Below, piece after piece: positions 1 to 11,300 of a stretch of DNA of 64,000 nucleotides. Numbering within the stretch: position 1 is the first letter of the stretch; the number at the start of each line of letters is the position of its first letter. The DNA is from Maratus speciosus (Eukaryota; Arthropoda; Arachnida; Araneae; Salticidae), in assembly GCA_963932465.1 (NCBI GenBank), contig OZ010786.1, forward strand, positions 272,832,411 through 272,896,410. Reading direction: 5' to 3'. A program made the position numbers and the translations under genes. The notes under the pieces were generated by a model. It did no database searches. It had not been told where the DNA came from and saw only the letters and a program-made list of their open reading frames with translations.

Positions 1-251
1 AGATATGAATGATAAAGCATCAATGATTAAACTTTTATACATCTTTTTAAATTGAACATAATTTTTGCAGATGCGATTATAAAAAAATAAAATGATGAAA
101 TACATATAGAGATTATAATTAATAGCATAGCGTCACTCAAAATTTGATATCATTATTTTTAAGTTCCATATTTAAAATTCTTAGAGCATAAGATAAAGTG
201 CTGCGTCACAAACTTTTAACCCATTAAGGGGTTTTGTATTGATACTACTTA

Positions 252-631
252 CAGGGATGGGAATTTTCAGAAAATATTACCAAACAAAGATTTATTTTAT
301 GAGCCAGCAAGATACAACGTGCAGTTCAAAAACAATGAGAAAACACACAGCAAAAATAGTTTACACTGTTACTAAGAAATTGTTTCTATAGTAGTCACTG
401 TTACTAAGAAATGATTAATTGTTATTAAAAAATATATACAACAGAGGAAAGTTTAGTATAAGATAGAACTTAGCACTATCGAAGTGAATTTGAAAAATAT
501 AACCAACTATTAAAAAAAATATTTTTGCCAGACCTTATATAGCCTGCAGTATTTTCAAAGATTGCCTAAAAATCCACTCGCCCTACGAGGAAAGGTACTC
601 ACCAGTGGCGAGTAAAATGATGTATTTCCTG
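252..631. mobile_element. hAT-type non-autonomous element (MITE), copy 1
   Basis: This is a diverged sister of the element at 5078-5468. It starts with CAGGGATGGGAATTTT, and its body shares long matching blocks with that copy, including the subterminal block with GGCGAGTAAAATGAT. The right terminus has lost part of the expected inverted repeat. It is bracketed by ACTACTTA (244-251) and ACTATTTA (632-639), an 8-bp direct repeat with one mismatch. An 8-bp duplication and CAGGG ends are typical of hAT elements. It has no coding capacity. Confidence 0.6.
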
Positions 632-820
632 ACTATTTAAAGTGTTTTCAACTGGTTTTAATTGCAAGAGAAGATTTTTAACATTATACTATGAAGATTA
701 TAGTTTCTGATAATTCAAAGAAATTTTATAGTGTTATCATTAATAATTTTAGTATAATGGCTGTGGTTATTGATAAAAGTTTCAAAACAAGTTATTTGAC
801 TGTTCTAGTGAAAGTTGCAA

Positions 821-1119
821 GGTAAGAGTAGTGTAAAATTGATCATTGCATTCTTTTAACCAAGCATATACAGCATGGAAATTGTGAAAGTACTTTTGTA
901 TTTCAATGACATGTTTTGTAATTGTTTGTGGAGTTATATTGTCACCTAGAAGATTTAACCAATGAGTAGAGCAACCATATGCTTTAAGTTTATCAGTATC
1001 TCTTCATTCTTGCCTCATGTAGTTAAAATAAAATCCTTAAAACCCTGTTTTAAAATACTAGTATAATTTTTGCCAGCAACACAAATTGTGGCAAAAGGTA
1101 TTTTTGATGTGATGGTCTT
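821..1119 (-). pseudogene. hAT-like transposase fragment, decayed
   Basis: Read on the minus strand, this stretch gives a hAT-like peptide in two frames. The upstream piece includes KIPFATICVAGKNYTSILKQ. The downstream piece includes KAYGCSTHWLNLLGDN, then HVIEIQKYFHNFHAVYAWLK. The pattern Y-G-C-S-x-H-x-L-N-L-L followed by K-Y-F and H is familiar from the central and C-terminal part of hAT transposases, which cut and paste DNA elements. There is at least one frameshift and an in-frame TGA between the pieces. The fragment lies about 190 bp from the hAT-type MITE at 252-631, which may share its ancestry. The family assignment is from memory of motif patterns; a profile search would settle it. 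Confidence 0.5.
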
Positions 1120-1847
1120 TTCCACTTCGGCACAAATTGGCCATCAATGGTTGAAGTTCACAATAATTTTCAGAAACAGATAGGTAAAATTTGTGATATT
1201 TACTTTTGCTAAGCAACGGTGATTATAGAAAATTGCAGACAATGGATGCACATATTATTAGTGACATTTTAGATACCGTGTCCTTGCACCATTTAAAAAA
1301 AAGCTAAGCGTAACTAGAGATGTAAAAGCTGTATTTTATTTGGTGATAGATGATAGATTTTTTAATTGCCACTTTAAAAACTTTAATTGCCGTGTGTCAG
1401 GGTTGGCCTTTTATGACTCATTCGAGACAAATTATTAATAATCTAAAATATTTCTATAGCAACAGTAAAAAAGTCTTAAAGATTCACTAGATGGAACCCG
1501 TCAAAACTTGATGGCACCAAACGAAAAAGTCTAACTCTTTAAAATGTTATTTACTGACATAACAACATCAACAAATCTCTCATTATTTGGTACCAATTTC
1601 ATATAAAATACATTCATATCTACTACGATCATAAAATCCTTATTAGAATCGGTAGATAATTAACTAGTATGTAGTGCATACAAATGCATTTTGTGTGCAC
1701 TGATGTTAGATAATGACGAAAATGTATTGTACAATATATATCGGTATCATGCTGATCGATGGCAAAGCACTTTTAAGTAGGGATGGGCAATGTCTAGAAT
1801 TAAATATCATGATAAATCAGCACATTTATATCACATTCCGATATCTT
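1120..1847. other. No recognisable gene
   Basis: This is AT-rich sequence with no convincing reading frame or repeat. It may include more of the decayed hAT element whose fragment lies just to the left, but nothing could be translated with confidence. Confidence 0.4.
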
Positions 1848-2945
1848 GATTTAGGAAAGTGCACCCCGGGGAAGGGGGGGGGAGCAAAGTGGTGGGCGGA
1901 GCACCGGAAATGGATAAAATGATTAAGCAGTCACAGGCCTTTCCAACGATATATCACATAACGGGTGTCGGCAAAGTTTAGGAAAGTGCCCCCTTTGGGG
2001 ACAAAGTGGGGAGTGTAGCACCAGAATTGCATAAAATGATTAAGCGAGCGGTCACAGGCTTCTCCAACGATATGTCACATGACGGGTGTCGGCAAAATTT
2101 AGGAAAGTGTCCCCACGGGGGAAAAACGGTGGGCGGTGCACCGGAGGGCCATAAAATGATTTAAGCGGTCACAGGCCTTTGCAACGATATGTCGCATAAG
2201 GGATGATGGCAAAATATACAAAAAGACCCTCCCTCGGGGGGGCAAGTGGGGAGAGGGACCCTGATGGTGCATAACATGAATAAGCGGTCACAGGCCTTTC
2301 CAATGATATGTCACATGATGGGTGTCAGCAAAATTTAGGAAAGTGTCCCCCAGGGGTGCCAAAGTGGTGGGCGGGGCACCGGAAGGCCATAAAATGATTA
2401 AGTGGTCACAGGCCTTTGCAACGATATGTCACATGAGGGGTGATGGTAAAACTTAGAAAAAGGCCCTACCGCAAGGGGGGGGGACAAGTGGGGAGAGGAA
2501 TGCTGAAGGTGCATAACATGAATAAATGGTCACAGGCCTTTCCAATGATATGTCACATGACGAGTGTCGGCAAAATTTAGGAAAGTGCCACCTTGGGGGG
2601 GAAAGTGGTGGGCGGAGCACCGGAAATGCATAAAATGATCAAGCGGTCACAGGCCTTTGCACGATACGTCACATAAGGGGGGCGGCAAAATTTAGAAAAA
2701 GGCCCTCCCACGGGAGGAGTAGGGAGAGGGACACTGGAGGGCATAACATGAATAAGCGGCAACAGGCCATTCCAACGATATATCACATGAGGGGTCTCGG
2801 TAAAATTTAGAAAAGTGCCCCCCAGACGTGGAAGTGGGGGGGGGTGGTCACCGGAGGTGCATAACATGAATAAGTGGTCACATGCCTTTCCAACGATATA
2901 CCACATGAGGGGTCTCGGCCAAAGTTAGAAAAGTGGCCCTGAGGA
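1848..2945. repeat. 118-bp minisatellite with alternating monomer types
   Basis: About nine tandem copies of a 113-122 bp unit can be followed by the landmark CACAGGCCTTTCCAACGATA (near 1932, 2053, 2170, 2288, 2410, 2530, 2648, 2762 and 2880). From about 2200 rightwards two monomer types alternate. One has TTAGGAAAGTG and AAGTGGTGGGCGG; the other has TTAGAAAAAGGCCCT and GTGGGGAGAGG. That implies a dimeric unit of about 236 bp. Each monomer carries a C-run followed by a G-run that could fold into a short hairpin, for example CCTCCCACGGGAGG near 2705. Open frames on either strand here are by-products of the repeat. Confidence 0.85.
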
Positions 2946-3167
2946 CCCAGCTATATAATTATTATTTCATTTGTCTAACTAAATCCACTGTTGCAAATAA
3001 AATGTTATATTTCATTTCTTTATCGTCCTGATTCACACATTGTTCAACAACAAAGAGCAAATATTCATCAACATCGCTGAAATCTAAATACCATAATGAA
3101 ATGAAAGCCATGGTGTCTGTAGCATAAAACGCATAGGCTCAGAGATTCAGCTTACACCGTCAATACC

Positions 3168-3171
<4 letters not shown>

Positions 3172-3209
<38 letters not shown>
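3172..3209. repeat. (TA)n microsatellite
   Basis: Uninterrupted AT dinucleotide repeat of about 38 bases, visible directly. Confidence 0.95.
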
Positions 3210-3211
<2 letters not shown>

Positions 3212-3280
3212 TCTGATGTCAGCGATCACACAGAAAACTGCATGTATGATATTTATCACTCACCGAAACAAAATCACATA

Positions 3281-3492
3281 CCATTAGTATCATGAGCACC
3301 GAACCCGAGGAGTCGGTATTTAATATCACAATTTAGGCTGGCAGAAGTCGCCCTGTTTAATATCAAGAATACTGAAACCGAGGAATTGGTATTTTTAATA
3401 CCACGGTTTAGACTTGAGAGGAGACACTCCGTTAGTATCATAATAATCGGAACAGACGATTCAGTATTTAATACCCCGGTTTAGACTGGGTC
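3281..3492. repeat. Degenerate tandem repeat, ~75 bp, three copies
   Basis: Three diverged copies share a block like ACCGAGGA-x-TTGGTATTT followed by TAATACCACGGTTTAGACT. They begin near 3298, 3371 and 3449. No coding potential is seen. Confidence 0.6.
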
Positions 3493-4071
3493 GAAGCTGA
3501 AGAAGCGCTGCTTAATGTTGCGGTTTAATGAAGAACCACGATAATCACGGTTTACATCACGATTATGATATTCATGATATACCGTTTTGTAAGGTTTTTT
3601 AATATCGTTATCACAATTTGCATTATATATCAATTTTATCAATATATCGCCCAGCCGTACTTTTAAGTTATTTGCATTGAAGTATACAGATTTTTACCAC
3701 AGAAAACAGCGAATGCTTACATGCATAAATATATAAATACATTAATTTTTTTTTATTACACAACGTAAATCAAACTATTTATTGATTGCAATATATATAT
3801 ATTTTTTAAACCCTCCGAGCATCTTGAAGGCGTTCCAGCATTTTCATAAAAATGCTTATAAAAATAATTTTAATTGAAATTTTCTTTTCCTGTTTGTTTC
3901 TAAAATACACTTCATACTCCTTTATTTGATAGACATCTTGAAATACAATTCTGCAGAAAATATTTTTGTCTACAACAGATTAAAGTTGTTTTTAGGAAAC
4001 TGAAAAATATGCTCAAACCGCTCAGAGAGTTAAAATATTTCTTAACTTATTTTTGAGTAATATTGTACTGA
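3493..4071. other. No recognisable gene
   Basis: AT-rich sequence with short A/T tracts. I see no gene, terminal inverted repeat or tandem structure. Confidence 0.4.
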
Positions 4072-4111
4072 GTACTGTTTCGGCCAGGTGTCATGAACTG
4101 TGCAAATACCG

Positions 4112-4155
<44 letters not shown>

Positions 4156-4209
4156 TGTGCACACATAAGTGCACTCACATATTAAAATATAAATTTTTAA
4201 AATATAAAA
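4072..4209. repeat. Local direct duplication, copy 1 (contains poly(A))
   Basis: This shares TTTCGGCCAG-x-TGTCATG, a poly(A) tract, GTGCACACATA-x-GTGCACTC and a run ending AAAATATAAA with copy 2 at 4466-4602. Here the A tract has grown to about 36 bases (4118-4153). The copy is interrupted at its right end by the 150-bp element at 4210-4359 and resumes after it. Confidence 0.75.
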
Positions 4210-4359
4210 CAGTGTTGATTTCAGGGGGTGGCCCAGGGGGGACACCCCCCGGAAGATTTGAGATTTTGTGTTTTCAATGGTCAAACAGTGCAATTCCTCC
4301 CCCCCCCCCCCGGAGACAGAAATATCGCTCCTGGAAAAAAGTGTCTGAATTCAACACTG
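4210..4359. mobile_element. 150-bp hAT-type MITE
   Basis: Its 15-bp terminal inverted repeats are CAGTGTTGATTTCAG on the left and, read on the other strand, CAGTGTTGAATTCAG on the right, with one mismatch. It is flanked by ATATAAAA (4202-4209) and ATATAAAC (4360-4367), an 8-bp target duplication with one difference. The local duplicate at about 4585 reads straight through AATATAAACAAT with no insert, so a paralogous empty site is present in the same window. The interior is G- and C-run rich and non-coding. Confidence 0.8.
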
Positions 4360-4465
4360 ATATAAACAATGATCAAAGAGATGACCTGTAATATGCAAAA
4401 TGCTTAAAAACAAACAGTGCAGATTAATCTTCTTGTTTATACACTACATACAGTGTTTAGTTTTG

Positions 4466-4602
4466 CTACTTTTTCGGCCAGATGTCATGCACTCTGCAAA
4501 TACACAATTAAAAAAAAAAAATCACTGGTGCACACATATGTGCACTCGCATATTAATGTATACATTTTAAAAATATAAACAATCATTCAAGAAACAGTAC
4601 AA
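4466..4602. repeat. Local direct duplication, copy 2 (empty site)
   Basis: This is the partner of the copy at 4072-4209, about 394 bp downstream. It has a short A tract (12 bases) instead of about 36. It continues uninterrupted across the position where copy 1 carries the 150-bp hAT-type element. Confidence 0.75.
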
Positions 4603-5069
4603 AGTCTCTTAATTTTTAATCTGCAATACAACAATTCTTTAATTATGTTAGCTTACTTATCATAGAGTTCTTTTTTAAATACACGACTTGATTAAAATAT
4701 TTTGCATTACAGTTTAATTGCTTTAAACCTACAAACTGGTTAATTTATTTAATAGAAAACTTACCAATTGCTGAATAATGATCACCATCTTGCTGAGAAA
4801 AAAATTGTGTAACCAGTTTTGTGCTTCACACACTAATTGAGGAAGCATGTAAAACAATTTACTACACTAACTGAAAGATATCTGCATTAGAGTCCTGCAT
4901 CAGGTCGGGTTACTTGCTTTTACCCGAACCTATTCTTGGTTCGGATCGGATCAATGGTAGATTTTTTGTTGCAGGACGGGTTCACTTTCATTGTTTCGGT
5001 TTCAGTTTTGACTCTAATCGGTCGACCTGAATTTCAAATGATATCCAAAGTTATTTTTCAGGTTGAAGA
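4603..5069. other. No recognisable gene
   Basis: AT-rich sequence. A GC-richer patch at 4890-5035 with repeated CGGGT/ACCCG and GCAGGAC words could be an old transposon end, but no matching second terminus was found. Confidence 0.3.
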
Positions 5070-5077
5070 TCTATGTA

Positions 5078-5468
5078 CAGGGGTGGGGAATTTTTAGAAA
5101 ATCTTACCAACCAAGGATTTATTTCACCAGCCAGTAAAATGCAATCTATAGTTGAAAATTTTTATGACAAAATTACGCAACTCAAAAATAGTTGGTTACT
5201 ATTACTACAATGCATTTTCATATTTTTCTTCCCTATAAATTTAAAAAATATAAACAAGAGATGAAAATCTAATATAAAATAGAACTTAGTACCATGTTTA
5301 CATCGCAATAATTAGGAAAGTTGAAAAATATAGCTAACTACTAAAAAAAAAAAGTTTTCGGCATATCTCTATAGTTTGCAGTTTTCAAAAACTACCTAAA
5401 AATTCACTCGCCCTGTTAGAAAATTCACTCGCCAATGGCGAGTAAAATGATTAATTTTCCTACCCCTG
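5078..5468. mobile_element. hAT-type non-autonomous element (MITE), copy 2
   Basis: This is a 391-bp element with termini CAGGGGTGGGGAATTTT and, on the right, AATTTTCCTACCCCTG. It is bracketed by a perfect 8-bp direct repeat, TCTATGTA, at 5070-5077 and 5469-5476. The subterminal palindrome CTCGCCAATGGCGAG lies near its right end. The 8-bp duplication and CAG-GGG ends fit the hAT superfamily. It shares its body with the copy at 252-631. It contains no functional gene. Confidence 0.85.
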
Positions 5469-5476
5469 TCTATGTA

Positions 5477-5814
5477 CAATAAGACCTCCATAATGGCTTT
5501 TCTTTCAAAAGGCAGACATTTCTATTTAGCAAACACTTTTTAATTCTTAAACTTTATATATTTGAACTTTTATATAAGTTTGAATAACAGGCACCTCTCA
5601 ATTTAAACACATGTAACATGTGTATGTGTACATAAACTATCAAAAAAATGATACATGTGGTTTTGTGTGTATCAAAAACAAAATATTGATAATATTTTTC
5701 ATATTTTGAAAATTATTTTTACAGGTTCGGGTCGAGTTGACTTAAAATCAGACATGGTACAGGCTCAGCAAAAAAAAAAAAAAAAAAAAAAAAGTTGAAC
5801 TTTCACAGCCTCAC
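5477..5814. other. No recognisable gene; poly(A) tract at 5770-5793
   Basis: AT-rich spacer between the hAT-type element and the 31-bp minisatellite. It ends in a run of about 24 A residues. Nothing else stands out. Confidence 0.4.
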
Positions 5815-6560
5815 AGACTTTTTACGAAATTCGAAATTTTCCGTAACATTTTGAGGAAATTTGCATTTATTCTGCGATCCCTTGACAAAATTAGTCTTTT
5901 TCTGCGACCATTTGACGAAAATTGCACTTTTTCTGCAGTCCTTTTAATGAAATTCACGTTTACTCTGCGATCCTTTGACGAAATCACGTTTTTTTTGCAA
6001 TCCTTTGACGAAATTTGCGTTTTATTCCACGATCTTTCAACAAAATTTGCGTATTTTCCACGATCTTTCAACGAAATTTGCATATTTGCCACATTATTTG
6101 ACAAAATTCATATATTTTACACGATCCTTTGATGAAAGTCATGTCTTTTTCATGATCCTTTAACAAAAATTGCATTTTTACTGCGATTCTTAAACAAAAT
6201 TCGTATTTTTTTTCACAATTCTTTGACGTAATTTGCATTTTTCCCCACAATCTTTTGACGACATTCGTATATTTTACACGATCCTTTGATAAAAGTCGTG
6301 TCTTTTTCGTTATCCTTTAACAAAAATTGTGTTTTTTTTTTTTTTGCAATCCTTTGATGGGAATGATATTTTTTCCCTGCGATCCTTTGATGGAAATGTA
6401 ATTAATTTCTCGCAATCCTTTAAAGAAAAGCACACTTTTTTTTACAGTTCTTTCACGTTAATCGCGTTTTTTCCGCGACCAACAATTTTTGCGATCCTTT
6501 AAAAAATTTGCATTTTTCCTGCGATCCTTTGAAGAAATTTGCTCAATTTGGCACGGTTTG
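5815..6560. repeat. 31-bp minisatellite, about 22 copies
   Basis: The unit is close to TGCGATCCTTTGACGAAATT followed by TGCGTTTTTTC, and it recurs every 30-34 bp from about 5870. Copies differ by substitutions and by the length of the T run. Reading frames of 60-97 codons open on both strands with a 10-11 residue periodicity; this is what a near-multiple-of-3 unit produces, and I do not treat them as genes. Confidence 0.85.
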
Positions 6561-6889
6561 TACTCGCGTTTTTCGTGTATTTCTTCCGTTATCCCTCCTC
6601 TCCCCCCCCCCCCATAAAAATGTCAACAAATTTTAATGCATATTTGCATAGATCGAAGGGATAATAAAATTTAGTGCCAAAAAAGCGCAATTCCGTGGAA
6701 AAGTAACATGTCTGTAAAATGGATTTTGCAGGTTCAAGTTGGGTTCTCTGTATTATATAGTTCTGCATTAATGGAATAAAAAAAAAGAGAGAAAAAATAA
6801 TGGAAACAGAATCCTCAGCAAACAGGAATCTTATTAATGCATGAATTTTGTCTATAATCACTGTAGATTATAAATGTATGTAGAGAAAT
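6561..6889. other. No recognisable gene; C-run at 6601-6613
   Basis: Spacer between two tandem-repeat blocks. A short C homopolymer is visible; no gene or transposon end was seen. Confidence 0.35.
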
Positions 6890-7135
6890 TTCTAAATCGC
6901 TCGTGAAGGAAAAGAAAATCAAAAAATTCACCAGTTGGTTACAAGAAATTCTTCAGTTAGTCATGAAGAAAAAAAAATCGCAAAATTTGTCCATCTACTG
7001 CTTAAAAAATCACAAAATTCATCAATCAGTCGCAGAGGAAAAAGAAAAATCGACAGTCGGTTGTTAGGGGAAAAATCATAAAATTTGTCAATTGGTCACA
7101 TAAAAAACACACAAAAATTGCCAATCGGTAGGAGA
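6890..7135. repeat. Degenerate tandem repeat, ~45-60 bp
   Basis: Loose copies alternate words such as CAATCGGT/CAGTTGGTT/CAATTGGTCA with GGAAAAAG and ATCACAAAATTCATCA. The block is much more decayed than the 31-bp minisatellite to its left. Confidence 0.45.
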
Positions 7136-8134
7136 AAACATACGATTCATTCATAATTAATATCCATTATGAGGTTTTTAGGTTAAGAAGGAATGATTGT
7201 TTTTTTCTTTTTCAGAACTGAATGGCTGAAATTTCAGAACAGAATCACCCCTTGCTCTTGAAAATAAAAGTGGTGTTCTCAGAAAATCATTGTCAAAAAA
7301 AATAATCCCCCCCCCCCCCCAAAAAAAAAAAAAAAAAAAAATCATGCCATGTTGGACAGCGCTGATAAAATACATTAAATGTTTTCCCACCAACCGAAAC
7401 ACTGATAATTTTATTGTCAGTGTATGTGAATGAATTCTTACTTTGGAAAAAGCTTTTTAAAATAGGATTACACATATTATGTATTTTGAAATTTATTCAT
7501 TCTGACTTATTGGGAATTAATCGTGAACTTTTCTTTTGATTTAGTAATCTTAATGGTCTTCAGATTTTCAAGTGGAAACTGTTTAGAAATCTATTGGTAT
7601 GTATCATATGATAGGGCATAGAGAATGTCACTTTGGTGGTTTTTAACACAAATCGCAACCGTCTGTCAACAAACATTGAAAAAACGATGATAACTTAGTT
7701 TCAAATTTTTTTTTTTTAGTTATGGGGATCCCACAATAACCAATTTAATTAATTTGTAATTCTGACATTGAATTTTAAATTTACTTTAATGTAAGCATTG
7801 AAAAATCCATTTATTTGTTCCCGTCAGAAACATTGTAGTCTTTTCTAGCTAAATAGTTTTAAGTTTTTTTAGTACCTTTTTTCGCGAAACATCAATCAGC
7901 AAAATTAATAACTTCATTTTGTTTAAATTTGTTAATATTTAAAGATATTTTAGTTAAAACATTTTGATTAAACATTCATTGTAAGATATCTGCTTTAAAA
8001 ATTTATATTTGTCTCAGCCTTTCCAAGCATTAAAATTTTCAGGCTTAATTTAACATATAATTCTTTATTAATGATTCAATTGTTAAATTTATCATTTTAG
8101 TTGCATTTTCTAAAGAGTCAAGAACATATTTTTT
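7136..8134. other. No recognisable gene; C14-A21 homopolymer junction
   Basis: The only striking structure is a C run at 7307-7320 directly joined to an A run at 7321-7341. Otherwise this is AT-rich sequence without a gene. Confidence 0.4.
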
Positions 8135-8330
8135 GTTACTCGATATGTAATCAAAACAAAAGTCTTCAGAAAATTATTTCTGTTACCCTTTTCAGTTACT
8201 GCTGGATATTAAAACATTCCTATCGTAATCGATATGTAAACAAAAGTTTCCAGAAATTTCTGTTGCCCTATTCAGAAGAAGGTATTCAACTATGAAGCCA
8301 TAAGGTACTGTAAAAATAATTATTGATGCT
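8135..8330. repeat. Imperfect local duplication of ~80 bp
   Basis: The series TCGATATGTAA, CAAAAGT, CAGAAA, TTTCTGTT-x-CCCT, TTCAG and CTGGATATTAAA occurs twice in the same order, at about 8138-8213 and 8228-8340. No gene is apparent. Confidence 0.5.
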
Positions 8331-8340
8331 GGATATTAAA

Positions 8341-11300
8341 CCATTAAGAGATATTTCAAAAGAAAATAAACGGTTCGTAATATCTACATAACGATAGCGT
8401 GGTTAGGTTAAATCGGCGGAAAATAAAAAAGGACACATTAAATCTAAGTAAATCAAAAGAAAAGTTAAAAATGGAATCGTAAATCTGATTTAAAAAAAAC
8501 AATAAATTAACAACATACCTAATAAGGTGTAATCCAAAGAATACCATGTTCATAATTATGCAAAGCAATAAGCAATAGCAATGGTTGAGTTGAGTCACAA
8601 GTCGAAAACATCGCGCCACGATCATAAACAAGAAATTAAAAATATTTTTTTTTTTTTGAAAATTGAAAAAGAATGATAAATAACAATTATATTGAATACA
8701 TATAATTTAAAAAAAAATTCCCCTTTTTTAAAAATGAATCTAAATTTTTTTTCGACAAAAAGTAGAAATATGAAATAATAATTTCTTCATAACAAAAGAG
8801 AAAGATAATATTAAGCGAAATTTCATTTAATATATTTAATATTTTAAAACACATAATAATTAACATTTAAAATTTTAATATTTAAAAAAAAAGATTTACT
8901 GCCTACATTCAGATTGTTAACTCAACTTAAATGACTTTGCAAATTTTGCGAGAAATTTTACCTACAGCAGATGGATTAAGACTCCTCCCGCATACAAACA
9001 GACGTCAAACCTATTCACCAATCACAGACGAGAAAAGTAAAAAAAAAAGCGATTTTTTAAAATAACGATTTTTAAAATAAAATGAGTTTTCCCAGATAAA
9101 AGATAAGTCTTATTCACCCCATCTTATTCATATCAATATAAAGAAAATCGTTAGCACCGTTTTCGAGAGTTTTAAATTAGGAACCTCTTACATACCATAC
9201 CAACGCTTTCGCTTTAAAAATGGCTATTTAGATCTCAAAATATACTGCACGTAAAAATGTAAAAATTTCAGAATACGATTAGACTGCAGAAATAAGACTG
9301 TTCTAGAAAAATCAGAACAATAGGACATATATCTGCTGAGTTATTAAAAGGCGGCTTTTCGCGTTTTCTTTGATGTCGGGTTAGCTGTATATATGAGTTC
9401 CGTTATCTACGAATTCTACGATACGATACGATACGATATTAGGCTTAAGGCTGCGTTACTCGTCTTCCATGATATATCATTTTTAATTCTGTACCCAAAG
9501 TTTGAGGCCGAAAGCATGAGATGCATATGAGTACAGCTGCCTTAAATTGCCAAAAACAAAAATATCCCTATGTCTTGAAAACTAATGCTTTGAATGAGAT
9601 GTAAACTTAAAGATCAGTATTTTTCACGATTGGGGTCCGTTTTAAGTAAATATTAATGTACTTTATCATTCATAATTTTTCTGTTAATTTGAATGTAACT
9701 TTTTACACTAAAATCCTTGTACAGCAGGAAGGTTTTAAACTACAAATAGTCATCAAATAGTGTAAAGTTTATGTTTTGTTTATTAACAGGGACGTGTCTA
9801 AAATTTAAATATATGATTGTCTACATTTTATCAAATGTGAGAAAAGCTAGCAATTACATCGCCTTTCATAAAAAGAATTGCGACGAGGGAACAATAACAT
9901 TTCATTGGTCGAGTTCAATTTGTACGTAAACTTCGTAAGAATAAAACTGCCATTATTATAAAGATAGTGTTTGCTGACTTGTCTCTCTTGTCTTATTGAA
10001 CTTGACAATGTGAATGCCAAGTACAGGAATGCGGGTTTCTATACTTTGGGCAAAAATTGCCAATCTCAGCAAGCACTTTTTTCATGGGTAACCACTAAAT
10101 GTCAAGCACTTTTAAACTCACCCTAGTGGAAACAATATAGATTAAATTGAGTGTGAATAACAATAAAGGATTATCAGAAAAAAACTTTCGGTAGTACCAA
10201 GCCAATTTTTCTTAAATACGATAACTTTTGCGTGAAAAGAATAAAAAATGGCAATATTAATAACATGAGTATTTTTCTGCATGTAAGTCGTGAATTAAGA
10301 AAAAGTCACTTTCTTTTTTATTTTAAAATTAATCGTTTTTTATACGGACTGTATTTTTATGATACATTAAATATAGAAACATCCACTGCTACCTATGATC
10401 TAGCATTTCATTTAAATAAATTCAAATAATTTAATATCGACTGATATAGTCAGTAAAGCTGACTGTATCTTTTTGATTGAAAGTATTTTTGTCCCTTGAG
10501 GCGTTTTGAGTGAAGTAAGGCAAAGTAATCAAAAATTTAAATCCGCTAGAATTTTCCTTCTTTTGCATCTTCAGACGAAAATGTGTTATTTTTCGAATTT
10601 TAAATAAATACCACAGTAAAGGTTTTATGTAGATACACATGTCAATTCAATATATTCATACATAATGAATGGTGAAATTTAAATGTCATACTATTAGCAC
10701 ATTTTATACAGAAAAGTTAAACAAAACTGCTCTAAACGTCACATTATTTTTCTTTTTTAAGAAAAAGTTAAAATTTCTTCACTAATGAGACATAATAGAT
10801 ATTCATTTAAAAATATATATTTTTTTTAAGTTTAAAAATAAAAATGTATTACATAAATTTCATACTTCCATACTTATATTACAATAATCCCAAACAAATC
10901 CAATTAAGATTTAATAGATTATTAAATAAGTGACAGCTTTACGATACAACACTTACAAGAAGCATCTATAAGTAAGCAGATTTTGATTTTGCATATTTCT
11001 AAATAAACTAGGCTTTATGAAAATATGATGAAACGGTATGCAACGGTATCCAGAGAGAATATCCTATCCGCACTTGTCCTGTTTTTCCCTTTTAACCCTT
11101 TATCTACTGACGGTACTTATAAGTACCATTAAAATAACTTGTTATAAAATTCATTTCATACATCGATTACTTGTAATACAGTTTAGAAAGAGTTATAGAT
11201 AAATTACTTAATCTTATTCCAAAAGCATTACTGGTTACACAAAACAAAAATATTTTTAAAGGGATGATTTATTTTCCCTTTGCATCTTTTCAGCTTTAAT

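Noticed and set aside
2577..2906. 109-codon minus-strand frame, proline-rich
   Set aside because: It lies wholly in the 118-bp minisatellite and repeats with it.
4053..4391. 112-codon plus-strand frame with a lysine run
   Set aside because: It reads through a poly(A) tract and a 150-bp hAT-type MITE; the frame is produced by those repeats.
4890..5035. Possible hAT terminus with CCTGCATCAGGTCGGGTT
   Set aside because: Words resemble some hAT ends, but no second terminus or 8-bp duplication was found.
11095..11275. Possible sixth TTAA MITE (TTAACCCTTTATCTACTGAC)
   Set aside because: The left end looks right, but no matching TTAA-bounded right end is present at the expected distance.
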